The translations under genes and the position numbers were made by a program. From assembly GCA_910589415.1 (NCBI GenBank), contig OU342638.1, forward strand, positions 33,143,579 to 33,207,578: a stretch of DNA of 64,000 bases, read 5' to 3'. Below the pieces are notes generated by a model, which saw only the letters and a program-made list of their open reading frames with translations, made no database searches and was not told the DNA's origin. This DNA comes from Malachius bipustulatus. Taxonomy: Eukaryota > Arthropoda > Insecta > Coleoptera > Melyridae. Of the stretch, positions 44,201 to 54,400 are shown in pieces (position 1 is the first letter of the stretch; the number at the start of each line of letters is the position of its first letter).

Positions 44201-44597
44201 AATAGCTGGTGAAATGTTTTTGCCAGTACCTAATGCTGTTTTTTCCTTCATTATGATAGCTTATATGTTTGCCTCTTGTTTCAAGGATTTTCTCATATTT
44301 TGAGTTTCTAGTCTACATACCTTTTCTTTAAGTAGTGAATTAGTTAAGGCTTGCTCACTAACTAGGATTTTAAGGGCTGTGAACGCTTCCATGGAGAAAT
44401 TGTACCCACCATCAACAGCAGGTTCCTCATTGTAGTAATGACTAGTTTTCGTAGCAAATTCCTTCGAATTACATCTGTATAACACCTCACATGATCTTGT
44501 GATACTGAGTGCCACAAACACATTTTACACTATTTTTAACATCTTTATTACAATATTTGCAGACATCCTTTGGATGTAAATCTTTCACTTCAGCCAT
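41240..44597 (-). mobile_element. non-LTR retrotransposon (Jockey/CR1-type), degenerate
   Basis: Minus strand, in element order. An ORF1 start at 44597 gives MAEVKDLHPKDVCKYCNK and a C-x2-C...C-x-C...H PHD-like finger, with a stop soon after. Next come endonuclease pieces (ICCFSEHWLK, SKYDRGGVSVYAKNG and CGDLNVNV), then a reverse transcriptase with DLSKAFDSVDH, GVPQGSILGP and, after a frameshift, FIND...YADD. PHD finger plus APE endonuclease plus RT fits the Jockey/CR1 group. Multiple frameshifts and stops show it is dead. It is interrupted at 43066-43349 by an inserted solo LTR and cut short at its 3' end near 41240. Confidence 0.88.
43066..43349 (+). mobile_element. solo LTR inserted in the LINE endonuclease
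   Basis: The 284-bp insert begins TGTGGGAA and ends TTCCCACA, is flanked by CATT on both sides (43062-43065 and 43350-43353), and interrupts the endonuclease right after GDLNVNV; removing it restores the frame to LSDSRESR. TG...CA ends, short inverted termini, a 4-bp duplication and an AATAAA (43324) near the 3' end all suit a Ty3/gypsy-type solo LTR on the plus strand. A short-TIR MITE with a 6-bp ACATTT duplication is the alternative reading. Confidence 0.65.
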
Positions 44598-44810
44598 CTT
44601 AGTTCAATAGTTAGTTCTACAATAATTGAGAAATACTACAAGATTAAGAATAAGTAAATAATTTTATTATTCTCCAACTCTGACACGACAAACTAAAAAC
44701 TATGTTGACGACATCCATATATCTTATAATTAACTTTGACACTATTATACAGCTCACTTCCACACAATGTGAGACGTATGGTTAAATTATTTTACGGAGA
44801 AAGAACATCC

Positions 44811-46631
44811 CTAACATTGGTACGCTTCTTCTGCATGTTTACGTTTACAATGTTTGGTCAAATCGCTTTTATATCTCGTTTCGTATGAACATTCCTGACA
44901 CTTGTACACTTCTCGATTATTTGAATGTTTATTTTTATAATGTTTGGTGAGATTACCTTTAATTGTGGTTTCATAAGAACATTTCTCACATTCATATCTA
45001 TTTCTGTCCACTTTCGTTCCCTTTGAATGATTACATTTACAATGTCGAGTAAAGTACATTTTAATTCTGGTTTCATATGAACATTCCAGACATTTGTACA
45101 CTTCTCCGTCTTTGGGATGTTTGCATTTATAATGTCTGGTCAAATCACTTTTGATTCTTGTTTCCCACGAGCATTCCTGACATCTGTACACTTTCGCATC
45201 TTTGGAATGTTTACATTTATAATGTTTGAGCAGAACATGTTTATAAATTGTTTCATATGAACACTCCTGACATTTGTACACGTCTGGATCTTTGGAATGT
45301 TTATGTTTATAATGTTGGTTAAAATTTGATTTAAATCTCGTTTCATAAGAGCATTCCTGACATTTATACACTTTTCCTTCCTTTGAATGTTTAATTCTAT
45401 GTTGATTTAAAATTAAATCATCTTTTCTGTTTGTTTCATATGAACCTTCTTCACGTTTGTACACTTCTGTTTCTTTAGCATGTTTACCGTTATAATGAAT
45501 CGTCAGGTTACCTCCAAAACTTGTTTTATAAGAACATTTCTCACATTTGTACATTTTCGATTCTTTAGAATGTTTCGCTTTACAATGTTGGCTGAAATAA
45601 TTTTTATATCTCGTTTCAAATGAACATTCTTCACATTTATACACTTGAGCATCTTTTGAATGTTTCATTTTATAATGTCGCCTGAAATGATGTTTACATC
45701 TCGTTTCAAAAGCACATTCTTCACATTTATACACTGGAGCGTCTTTTGAATGTGTATTTCTACAATGTCGTGCCCAACTATATTTATTTCTACTTTTAAA
45801 AGAACATTCCGGACATTGATAGACTTCAGTATCTCTAAGATGTCGACGTTTAAAATGTAAGATCAAATTACTTTTAATTCTGGTTTCATAGGAACATCCC
45901 TCGCATTTGTAAACTTCCGCTTCTTTTAAATGTTTAAATTTATAATGTCGTGTCAAACCACTTTTATATTTCGTTTCAAAAGCACATTCATCGCACTTAT
46001 ACACTGCAGGTTCCCTTGAATGTTTACTGCCATAGTGTTGCGTCAAATTGTTTTCATATTTCGTTTCAAACGAACATTCTTCACACTTATACACTGGAAC
46101 GTCTTTTGAATGTTTATTTATATGATGTCGGGTCCAAACACATCTATCTCTGGTTTTAAAAGAACATTCCGGACATTGATAGACTTCAGTGTGAGTGGAA
46201 TGTTGACGTTTAAAATGTTGAAGGAAGTGTTTTTTATGGCCAGTTTGATAAGCGCATTTATTACAGTTATACTTCACTACTTGTTCTGCACTTTTACTCC
46301 CTGAAGAGATACTAAAGTTCAAGTTAGTTTGCTGGGCAAGGTCCCATTTACCAGGTCCATAGGTAAACATTGCAGAACTGCTGGCCGCCATCAACTGGCG
46401 TCTCGGCTTATGCTCTTCAATCTCAATTTCTTCTTTTAACAGGATATTTTCTGCTTGAAGTTGATCTGAGTTACAGTGTGAGTTTTCTTCAGTAGGTTCG
46501 TTTTTTATAAAATAATAAGGATCAAGCCATTTATGGCAAGTTTGATCAAGTTCAAGTTGTTCATTTTCACTCTTCACATTTGAGAGATCAAACTTTTCAT
46601 CTGCACAGTCTTCTTTATCTGAACTCATCAT
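44811..46631 (-). CDS. single-exon C2H2 zinc-finger protein with 16 fingers
   Basis: Intronless frame of 606 residues starting MMSSDKEDCADEKFD. The N-terminal about 135 residues have no finger but share blocks with the protein encoded at 31355-32377 (LLKEE, EEHKPR, MFTYGPGKW, SISSGSKS). Sixteen fingers follow on a 28-residue repeat, mostly C-x2-C-(S/A)-(Y/F)-E-T-x8-H-x4-H with KHSK(D/E) linkers; number 10 (REEGSYET) has lost both zinc Cys. CPECSFK(T/S)R fingers at positions 2 and 6 are more like each other than their neighbours, indicating internal segment duplication. Presumably a nuclear DNA-binding protein; target unknown. The dead LINE ORF1 on the same strand starts only about 210 bp downstream. 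Confidence 0.92.
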   Translation of the reverse strand: MMSSDKEDCADEKFDLSNVKSENEQLELDQTCHKWLDPYYFIKNEPTEENSHCNSDQLQAENILLKEEIEIEEHKPRRQLMAASSSAMFTYGPGKWDLAQQTNLNFSISSGSKSAEQVVKYNCNKCAYQTGHKKHFLQHFKRQHSTHTEVYQCPECSFKTRDRCVWTRHHINKHSKDVPVYKCEECSFETKYENNLTQHYGSKHSREPAVYKCDECAFETKYKSGLTRHYKFKHLKEAEVYKCEGCSYETRIKSNLILHFKRRHLRDTEVYQCPECSFKSRNKYSWARHCRNTHSKDAPVYKCEECAFETRCKHHFRRHYKMKHSKDAQVYKCEECSFETRYKNYFSQHCKAKHSKESKMYKCEKCSYKTSFGGNLTIHYNGKHAKETEVYKREEGSYETNRKDDLILNQHRIKHSKEGKVYKCQECSYETRFKSNFNQHYKHKHSKDPDVYKCQECSYETIYKHVLLKHYKCKHSKDAKVYRCQECSWETRIKSDLTRHYKCKHPKDGEVYKCLECSYETRIKMYFTRHCKCNHSKGTKVDRNRYECEKCSYETTIKGNLTKHYKNKHSNNREVYKCQECSYETRYKSDLTKHCKRKHAEEAYQC

Positions 46632-47169
46632 AATGCTTCTTGATTGCCGTCAAATTCTTTGATTTTATTACGTTATTGATACTTATTGCAATTATTACTG
46701 TTAATTTTATAATTTTAAATTATTATAACAAAAATTTAATAAACACATCAGGCCAGGCAGTCCTTTTAGACAAGGATTGACGTTGACGATGTGACAAGTG
46801 ACAATGACAAACGACGGATAAACGCATTACCACGACAACACACATATACATAACTCAAAAATGTCACTACATGCGCACGCACTAGGCTGCGTTCTGAGCT
46901 GGTCGATCTTCTGACGTCACACGGCTGCCTGACTTGCATTTGAATTTGAGCTTACCGGATAAAAAAGCTGTTTTGGATGTCTTATGAATGAGTCGATCGT
47001 TTGGAAGAAAGAGACTAGCAAAGGTTATATTTAATATTTGGTCAATAATTTATCTAATACGAACGACCAATTGATTAACTAATATAGAATAAGACAATCG
47101 ATTGGTGAGAAGTCACATTGAGATTATCATTAAAGTATGCTATATTTTTTAGTCATAGTCACAATAATA
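46632..47169. other. upstream of the 16-finger gene, no gene seen
   Basis: AT-rich. A GACGTTGACGATGTGACA-type patch (46785-46830) lies about 150-200 bp upstream of the ATG and may be promoter. No other feature. Confidence 0.4.
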
Positions 47170-47432
47170 AATTCAGTACCTCAGAGCTAAACTGTATTAA
47201 CTACCAATCTTTAATTAATTTTTGACCAGAAATATTGCGCTCATAATTTAGTTTAGCTCGGAGTCGACTAGGAACTTAATACAGTTTTACTTTGCATAAT
47301 TCCGAAACAGTATTACCTAGGAGTTAATACTGATAACCATTCAACAGAGCAGTACTGAATTGATATTAAAATGAATAAAGCCTATTTTCGAAAAAATGGA
47401 GTTAATACAGTTTAGCTCTGAGGTACTGAATT
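47170..47432. mobile_element. MITE with 33-bp perfect inverted ends
   Basis: 47170-47202 and 47400-47432 are perfect inverted copies (starting AATTCAGTACCTCAGAGC). A second, imperfect pair (CTAGGAACTTAATACAGT near 47269 and AGTATTACCTAGGAGTTAATACTG near 47308) sits inside. No coding capacity. Confidence 0.7.
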
Positions 47433-48483
47433 ACATTCGATTGGCCATAGTATACTCAACAGTATTAAATAAAGCAATTGAATTGGGGTCAGAGGAGTAT
47501 AAAATATATTTATGACCGGTTTCGGGTTATTAACCCATCATCAGGACAGTTGTCAGCTTTAACAGAGTCCTTATAAATCATATCGTAAAATAATAGCAAT
47601 AAAATTAGACATTCTTTGAAACGCGGATAAAGATGGATAAAATTGGTTGGTTCAATTACAATTCCTTTCGAACAATTAAAATCACGAAAAACACTTAAAA
47701 TACATTTAAAATAATAAATTTAAAACTCTTTTCCAAAGTGAAAAAGGGTGGCGTTTTTAAAGGTTGAAGACCTAAGGGTTCCTCACGGACCCGGTTTGAT
47801 GTAAAAATATTGCCAAGACATTATTAAAAGAGAGTAAAACAGAGTAAAACATGCAGAACGTCAGCGAATCAAAAATTCATTTAAGATGTGGAATATAAAG
47901 ATAAATTTTCAATTTCTGACACATGGTTGCCCTTGGGACTTTTTTTTTGGGTAGGATAGAGCAGAATAATAATAATAATTGTGAATTAAATAAAAAATAT
48001 TATATTATTTATAAAGATACATAAGTCAAAAACTATAATAAATAATTACTATCACAATGCCATTTCGCAATTATTTTTTAAACAGTATTTAAAATCACAT
48101 TATCTGAAGATTGAAAATTAATAAACGAAACCTCTTCATTAATCAGTTCTTTTTCAACAACAAACATTAATTTTCCCCTCATCCTCATGGCAAACATCAA
48201 TTTCAATAAATATCATATGAAAATACACATTCTCCTAAATCTTACCTAGACAAGGTATACGTAACAAGTAAACTTCTTGAACACTTGAAACACCTCAAAG
48301 TGAAGCTCTGTTACCTCATTACAAAATAATTAATCTATCTACTTATCAAATTACTTCGTTACGATTGATTAAATTAAACTAATCAGATCAATCATCGAAA
48401 AGAACAATTCAATTAAAGACATCATCAAACGTCAAACGATCGATAAAAAATAACGTTACGTTAATTCTGCGAAACAAACTAGC
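47433..48483. other. retroelement-end-like motif and Indy 3' flank
   Basis: At 47514-47544 the minus strand reads CTGATGA, a GGGTT/AACCC hairpin, then GAAACCGGTC, resembling a hammerhead core. The rest is AT-rich, with no gene seen; the part next to 48484 should be the Indy 3'UTR. Confidence 0.4.
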
Positions 48484-51400
48484 TCACGCCCAACTGGGGA
48501 ACACATCGAGGTCCCAGATCAACGATCCGAGGAACGGAAAAATGCAAAATAATACGACGCAGCAAATCACGGCCACGCCCAGGCCCGCCTTGAACATGTC
48601 GGTCGTGGACATGTTGCAGGGGGCGGCCGCTATGGCGTTCGGGGGTGTAGAAACCGGCAGGCAGAACGCGAACGAGCTGCAAATCGCCGCCGGCATCATG
48701 AAGTACAGCGGGTGAACTTTCGCCACCTGTAACAATAATCGTTATAATAAACGAATCAATTAAGAATAAATTAAGCATCACCTTTGACATTTCCGCTAAT
48801 ACAGGTAAAATCACATTCGATACTGCTACGTTACTCGAGAACTGCGTCAGAGTAGTCGCAAAGAGACACGAAATCACTAATACTGCAAACCTAAAAATAA
48901 AACAATAATTAGAAATGAAATTTATCACAACAAAGTAGAGCGAGTCAACCAACCTGGGCAAAGTGGAGAAGCCGTGCAGATGATCGGCGATCAACTCGCT
49001 CATACCGCTCTTCTTGGAAGCCTCGGCGAGGGCAAAACCGCCCCCTAGAAGGAAGATCAACCCCCAGGGAAGCTTCTGCTGCACGACTTTCCATGAAATA
49101 AGCGCGGGCGACGGAGCTTTCGGACGTTTGGAGGGGTCCTGGCTGAAGATGTAGATGAAATCCGGACGTGCGGGAAGAATGAACAACAAGAGAACCACGA
49201 TCAAAGCTGCCGTTGCATCTTTAACCTAAAATATATCGCAATAAATCAATCACCTGCTTGAATAAAATTTATCGTTCATTATTATAATCATTACCTTATG
49301 TTCAGTAATAACTTCCGCCCATCCGGTAATAAACTCGGGCTTCCTGAAGAACCACAACAGAACCGAGAGAACAAACAAGATCCCGACCAGAGTCTCATGG
49401 AACGACATGGCTCCCATATCGGCGATCTTCTGTTTGATAAGCTTCCTGGCGATCCCCTCTCCCTGACTCCCCACTTTGATCTTCTTGGCGTCCCTCGAAT
49501 TGGGTCGAAACAGCCCCATGAACCAGAACTGAAGCCATAAAGTCGTCAGCGTCATCATGATCAGCATCAACGGTACGCACAGCATCAGCCATCTGGCGAA
49601 CTCCACTCCGGGTGATTTCGAGAAAGTCGTCTCGTAAATACCTACACGACAAAAATAATTCATTACCATCGATTTTTTTGATTATTGCGAAGTGAGACCA
49701 CAAACCTTTAAAAGTGAGATTGGTGCCGCTCCCGACGATGCACCCGATCCCGCCGATCGAGGCGGCGTACGCCGTGCTGATGAAGTAGCACATCGTCGTC
49801 CTGGTCGGCGTCTTTTGTTCCTGTTCCTGGTCAGCGACCGGGCCGCTGGGTTCCTTCTCCTGCGTCTCGGGCAGGGCCGGCGTCTCGTACATCTCTCCGA
49901 TGCCCTGCGTTTCCAGTTCCTTGAGCGTCGCCTCGATTATGGGGATCATCATCGCGGTGGCGGCCGTGTTCGAGATCCACATCGAGACGAACATCGTCAC
50001 GAATATCAGGCCGATGTTGAGTTTGCGGGGACTGCAGCCGATCTGGAAATTTACGTCTCATTATTGAAATGTGCGTTTTAATTTTTTTTTTTTTTAACTT
50101 TGATCCGGTCTCGAAAAATATATTTATTTTATTAACTAATAAGTTTATTTCTAGTTTTCAATAAATTCAAGTTATTTAATCTGACAACAATGTATTTTAA
50201 GTTGCCCAACATCTAGGGGACCTGTATTACCGACACTGACGTTGCTTTAGTGTCGGTAATACAGGTTCCCTAGCCAACATCGTAAGCCCCGCGCCACCTG
50301 TTGTATATTTATACAATCAAAGTCAAAAAATGTTGATATAGTTGCATTTCATTTCAATAGATGGCGCCATTGCCGCAACTATTATCAAGTTCTGGACAGG
50401 AAATACTAATGAACCCTAATTTTTATTAAATTATTATTCCCATCATCAGATTATTAACCAATTAGTAAAAACACCATTCACATGCAAAAAGCGTGAAATT
50501 ACGACCGCAATAATAATAATTACTCATCAAATATTTCACTCATGTTTTCACCAAAAGGTTACCACAAATCCAGGAGGATAACATAACACAATAACAAGGT
50601 GCAATTGTTGGACTTGAAAATGTTCATAAGCGATTTTTCTTCAACCTATTGATTAGAAATTTTTCAAGGAAGATCACGGCAGTTATTTGTTATCTCATGT
50701 CCATCCCAAAAATACTTCAATCAACATTACTTTGTTATATTATTACATTATTAATTCATTCCGTAACATTTTAAAATTTGGTAAAGTATTCGTAAAAATA
50801 AGTGGATCTGACAACGCTGCTACCTGTAATCTACTTATTCTTTTTCTTTTCATTTATGACTTTGGTACCTTGGTGCATTTGGTCAGATTCAATGATAGGA
50901 TCAAATTGTCTCATCTCTCATGGTCTTGTATACAGGGTGTATCAGAGATTTTGGGCAAAACTTGAAGGGGTGGTTCCTCTCACAAATGTAAGTTAAAAAA
51001 ATAAGTTTCAGCTCAAAATGGCGTTTCGTTTAAAAGATACAGAGCGTGTCGAACTTTAAAAAAATATATAAGAGTTTTTTGGTTATAACTCGTGTAAATT
51101 TACACCGATTTTGAAGAAACTCGGTACGAACACTAAGCAAACAAAGCTCTTTAATTTGGGTATTTCAGATTTTGTAGATGTTTGATTTTTTTCCATCCAA
51201 GACCCCCACTAGCAATATACAGGTGTCCGGAAATTATGCCCAAAAAATTAAGGGGGTGATTCTACTTGATGAAATATTGCCAAAAGTATCTATAACTTTT
51301 TTTCGAAAACTCACAAATAAGAAAGTTATGAGCCTTCAAAGTTGATTTTTTCAAATCAATATTTTTTTATAACTTTTTTTCTAGTGTACGGATTTTCTTA

Positions 51401-54400
51401 AAATTTGACACACTTGCCACTGATGTTGTTTTCCATCCTAGACTTGAATCCCTCGAAATCGAAAGGCCTTCACTGCCCCTGACCTTCAAAAAAGGCCTAT
51501 AACTTTTTTCGTTATATTTTTTTCTGAGTTTTGAAGACGCACAATTGAAGAACATGAAGAACTCTTTTGGCAATATTTTATCAAGTAGAATCACCCCCTT
51601 AATTTTTTGCGCATAATTTCCAGACACCCTGTATAACAGTATTAAATATGAGTTCATCAAGCTCTATAATAAAAAAACAGTTTAAAACGCAAAATAAATA
51701 AAGATTGCGCAGGGTGACTCAAGAAAAAACGCCCTTGGTAGCGAAAGATTAAACGCTTGCTGCATAAGAGCCAGATTGTCAAAAAAAAAAAAAATACAAA
51801 AAATTCGACATCACACTCACCATTTTAATAACATAAAGAGCCACCCTCCGATGCAGGTTGCAGTGCTCGACGGCGATCGCGATGATCAGCCCTCCGACAA
51901 ACATCATGTTGGTTTCTTTCAGGTAGCACAGGCTGACCACGTCGCTGTCCAGGACGCCCATCAACGGGAACAGGACCATGGGGATGAGAGAGGTGACGGG
52001 CAACGGGAGACATTCCGTCACCCAATAGCCGGCCATCAGCAGCACCACGTAGAGGCATCTCAGCGCGGGGATGTTGTTCGCCAGGAATATCGGGAGCAAG
52101 ACCAGCGGATAGAGGAGCGTGAAGATGGAACGCCAGTACAGGGTGAACGGGAGATACGGGAGGTTCACTGCAATGAAATTAATCATTAGACTTGTTTTAG
52201 TCAATTATTGGATTATTGGAAAAAAAAAATGGAAAGCAGCAATCAGTTTGTTTACGTTTTGATTGCTTAGGTAAAATGTGAATTTTTTCAAGCAAACATC
52301 GACATAAATCAATTCTTGACGTGATAAATGGGCTCTTAAGATACTTTCGTATCAGATAGAAGCAATAAAAGATAATCAAGGTAATGCAATAATTATTATT
52401 ATGGCGAAAAATACTAGAAATTCCTCATCGCTAAAGAATTTAAAACACTACAACACAACTGCTTCAATAAAATAACATTAACAATTCTTATCATTACTGT
52501 CATTATTGTGTCATGTATCCATTAAATTTTATCGACCGATAAACATATATATTTATGGGTTTATATATGTATATAATCTCTCTCTATATAATAACTAAAT
52601 ACCAACCCAGATGGGTTAAATTTTACCGTCACGGGAAAATCCATAATCGGTACCTATACATATTAAGTAGGTAAATAGGTAAAGTATAATTTAATTTTTT
52701 TTATTTATTTACATAAGAATTATACAACATGAACTTTCTTTTTATTATTACATTATAATAATAGTTCTCAAATATCTGATTTGCAACTGCGACAAATTAA
52801 CGATTATTTAATTATTAATTCGCGTTGCAGTTTAACGTCATCGCGTAAAGGGAAAGTGTATTGACTGAAGTAGATCACCATCAATTTCGATCGAAAGACG
52901 ACATAAAACATTGCTCAATTCGTTTTTAACGTCCTTCATTTTTAATCGAATACATCGCGGATCGAAGGACCAATTTTGAGGATGTTTCTATTATTTGGTC
53001 CTTCGAGCCGGATCTTATACAAAGAATGTCCGGAAATTATCACCGAAAAAATCGAATAATGACGCAAAATTTTGGAGGATCTCGCTCAGGCTCCCCTTAT
53101 TTAGACAAATACAAAGCAGTCAAGAGTTATTGAGAACTCCCAGAGGAGTTCAAAGGTTGAGGACTGCCTCAGAGAAACAACCCTTTCATAAAAAGGGGAT
53201 TAAAGTTATTCTTCTGGTTCGTCCTTTCAATTATTGATGATTGAGACAACTAAATTTATTTCGAGAAAAAAAAGACTATTTAAAGAATAATTAATTTTTT
53301 GTTTGCTTCGTTGTGCGCTTGAGCGTGAAATCGGCCTTCGATAAATTAATTGGTACCCTGGAAAATGATTATTGTAAATTATAACGAGAGCATCTCTTCC
53401 TTGTTTTTTTGTTTATACTCTGAAGGTGCTAATTACGATTATTTCGCACGCACGAAAAGTGCCCCTTTACGTACCTAATACGTAATCAAGCAGGCTCTTA
53501 TTTTTTATACTTCTTACATATAAATAAATTACGACGACATAGATCGTGCATTTTTCAATATTACTCGCGTCTGTAAATAATAATAATTATAAATTTTAAG
53601 TATTCATCAGTTTTTTCCAAATTAAAAAAAAGGAGAACGTAAGTAAAAAAAGGTGCCTCTGAGTATGTTTATCAATTTCTGGTTTGAGATCTTCAATTAA
53701 ATCGAAATTAAATTAAAATTAAATTCAAATAAAACGAATAATTTAACCTACTAGATCTCTTTTTTCTTAGTTGTTTGGACGTCGAGATTGCAAAAAATCT
53801 CACAAATTTGAATAACATTTACATAATCTTCAATTAATCTATTAGAAAACCTATTTTGGTAACCAAAATAAGAAACAAACGTGATCAATTAATTAATAAT
53901 GGTACCTTATTACATACTTTGCATGGGAAAATCAAATAATACGATAATTATTATGACAAAATGAATAATTACGCACAAGTATCGAATCAAAACGGCACTA
54001 AGACTCTTTCTATTAACATCAAAATGGCAACGAAAACATTACATTGGGCTCAGTCCGGGGAACCCCTTAAATTGGAAAGAGCGCGAAATCTGCTTTATAA
54101 GAATACACTTTGATGAAAATTGATAAAAGAAATAGACATTTTTTATTAGGCGTAGATAAAATACAGTATTCTACTCGCACAAATGAGGTACTGATTGTTT
54201 AAGAGCAAAAAAATACAAAAAACGCCATCTATTCTTCGATTGTTCTCCGAGTCTTGATGTAATAATAATCGGTTTTTCTCAGGATTTTTTTTTCAAAACT
54301 TTGATTCTTCTGAAAAAACGCAGAACGGCAACAACTTCGCAATGAGAGGAGTGAAAACAGCGAAATTTTTGGTTGCCAAAGTAACAACTTGGAAAAAAGC

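Larger units (their letters stand above)
50043..51820 (-). other. 1.8-kb Indy intron containing MITEs and a hairpin
   Basis: Holds a 61-nt near-perfect hairpin (50213-50273), a TACAGGGTGTATC end at 50933, and a MITE (51216-51635). Frames inside are element-derived. Confidence 0.6.
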
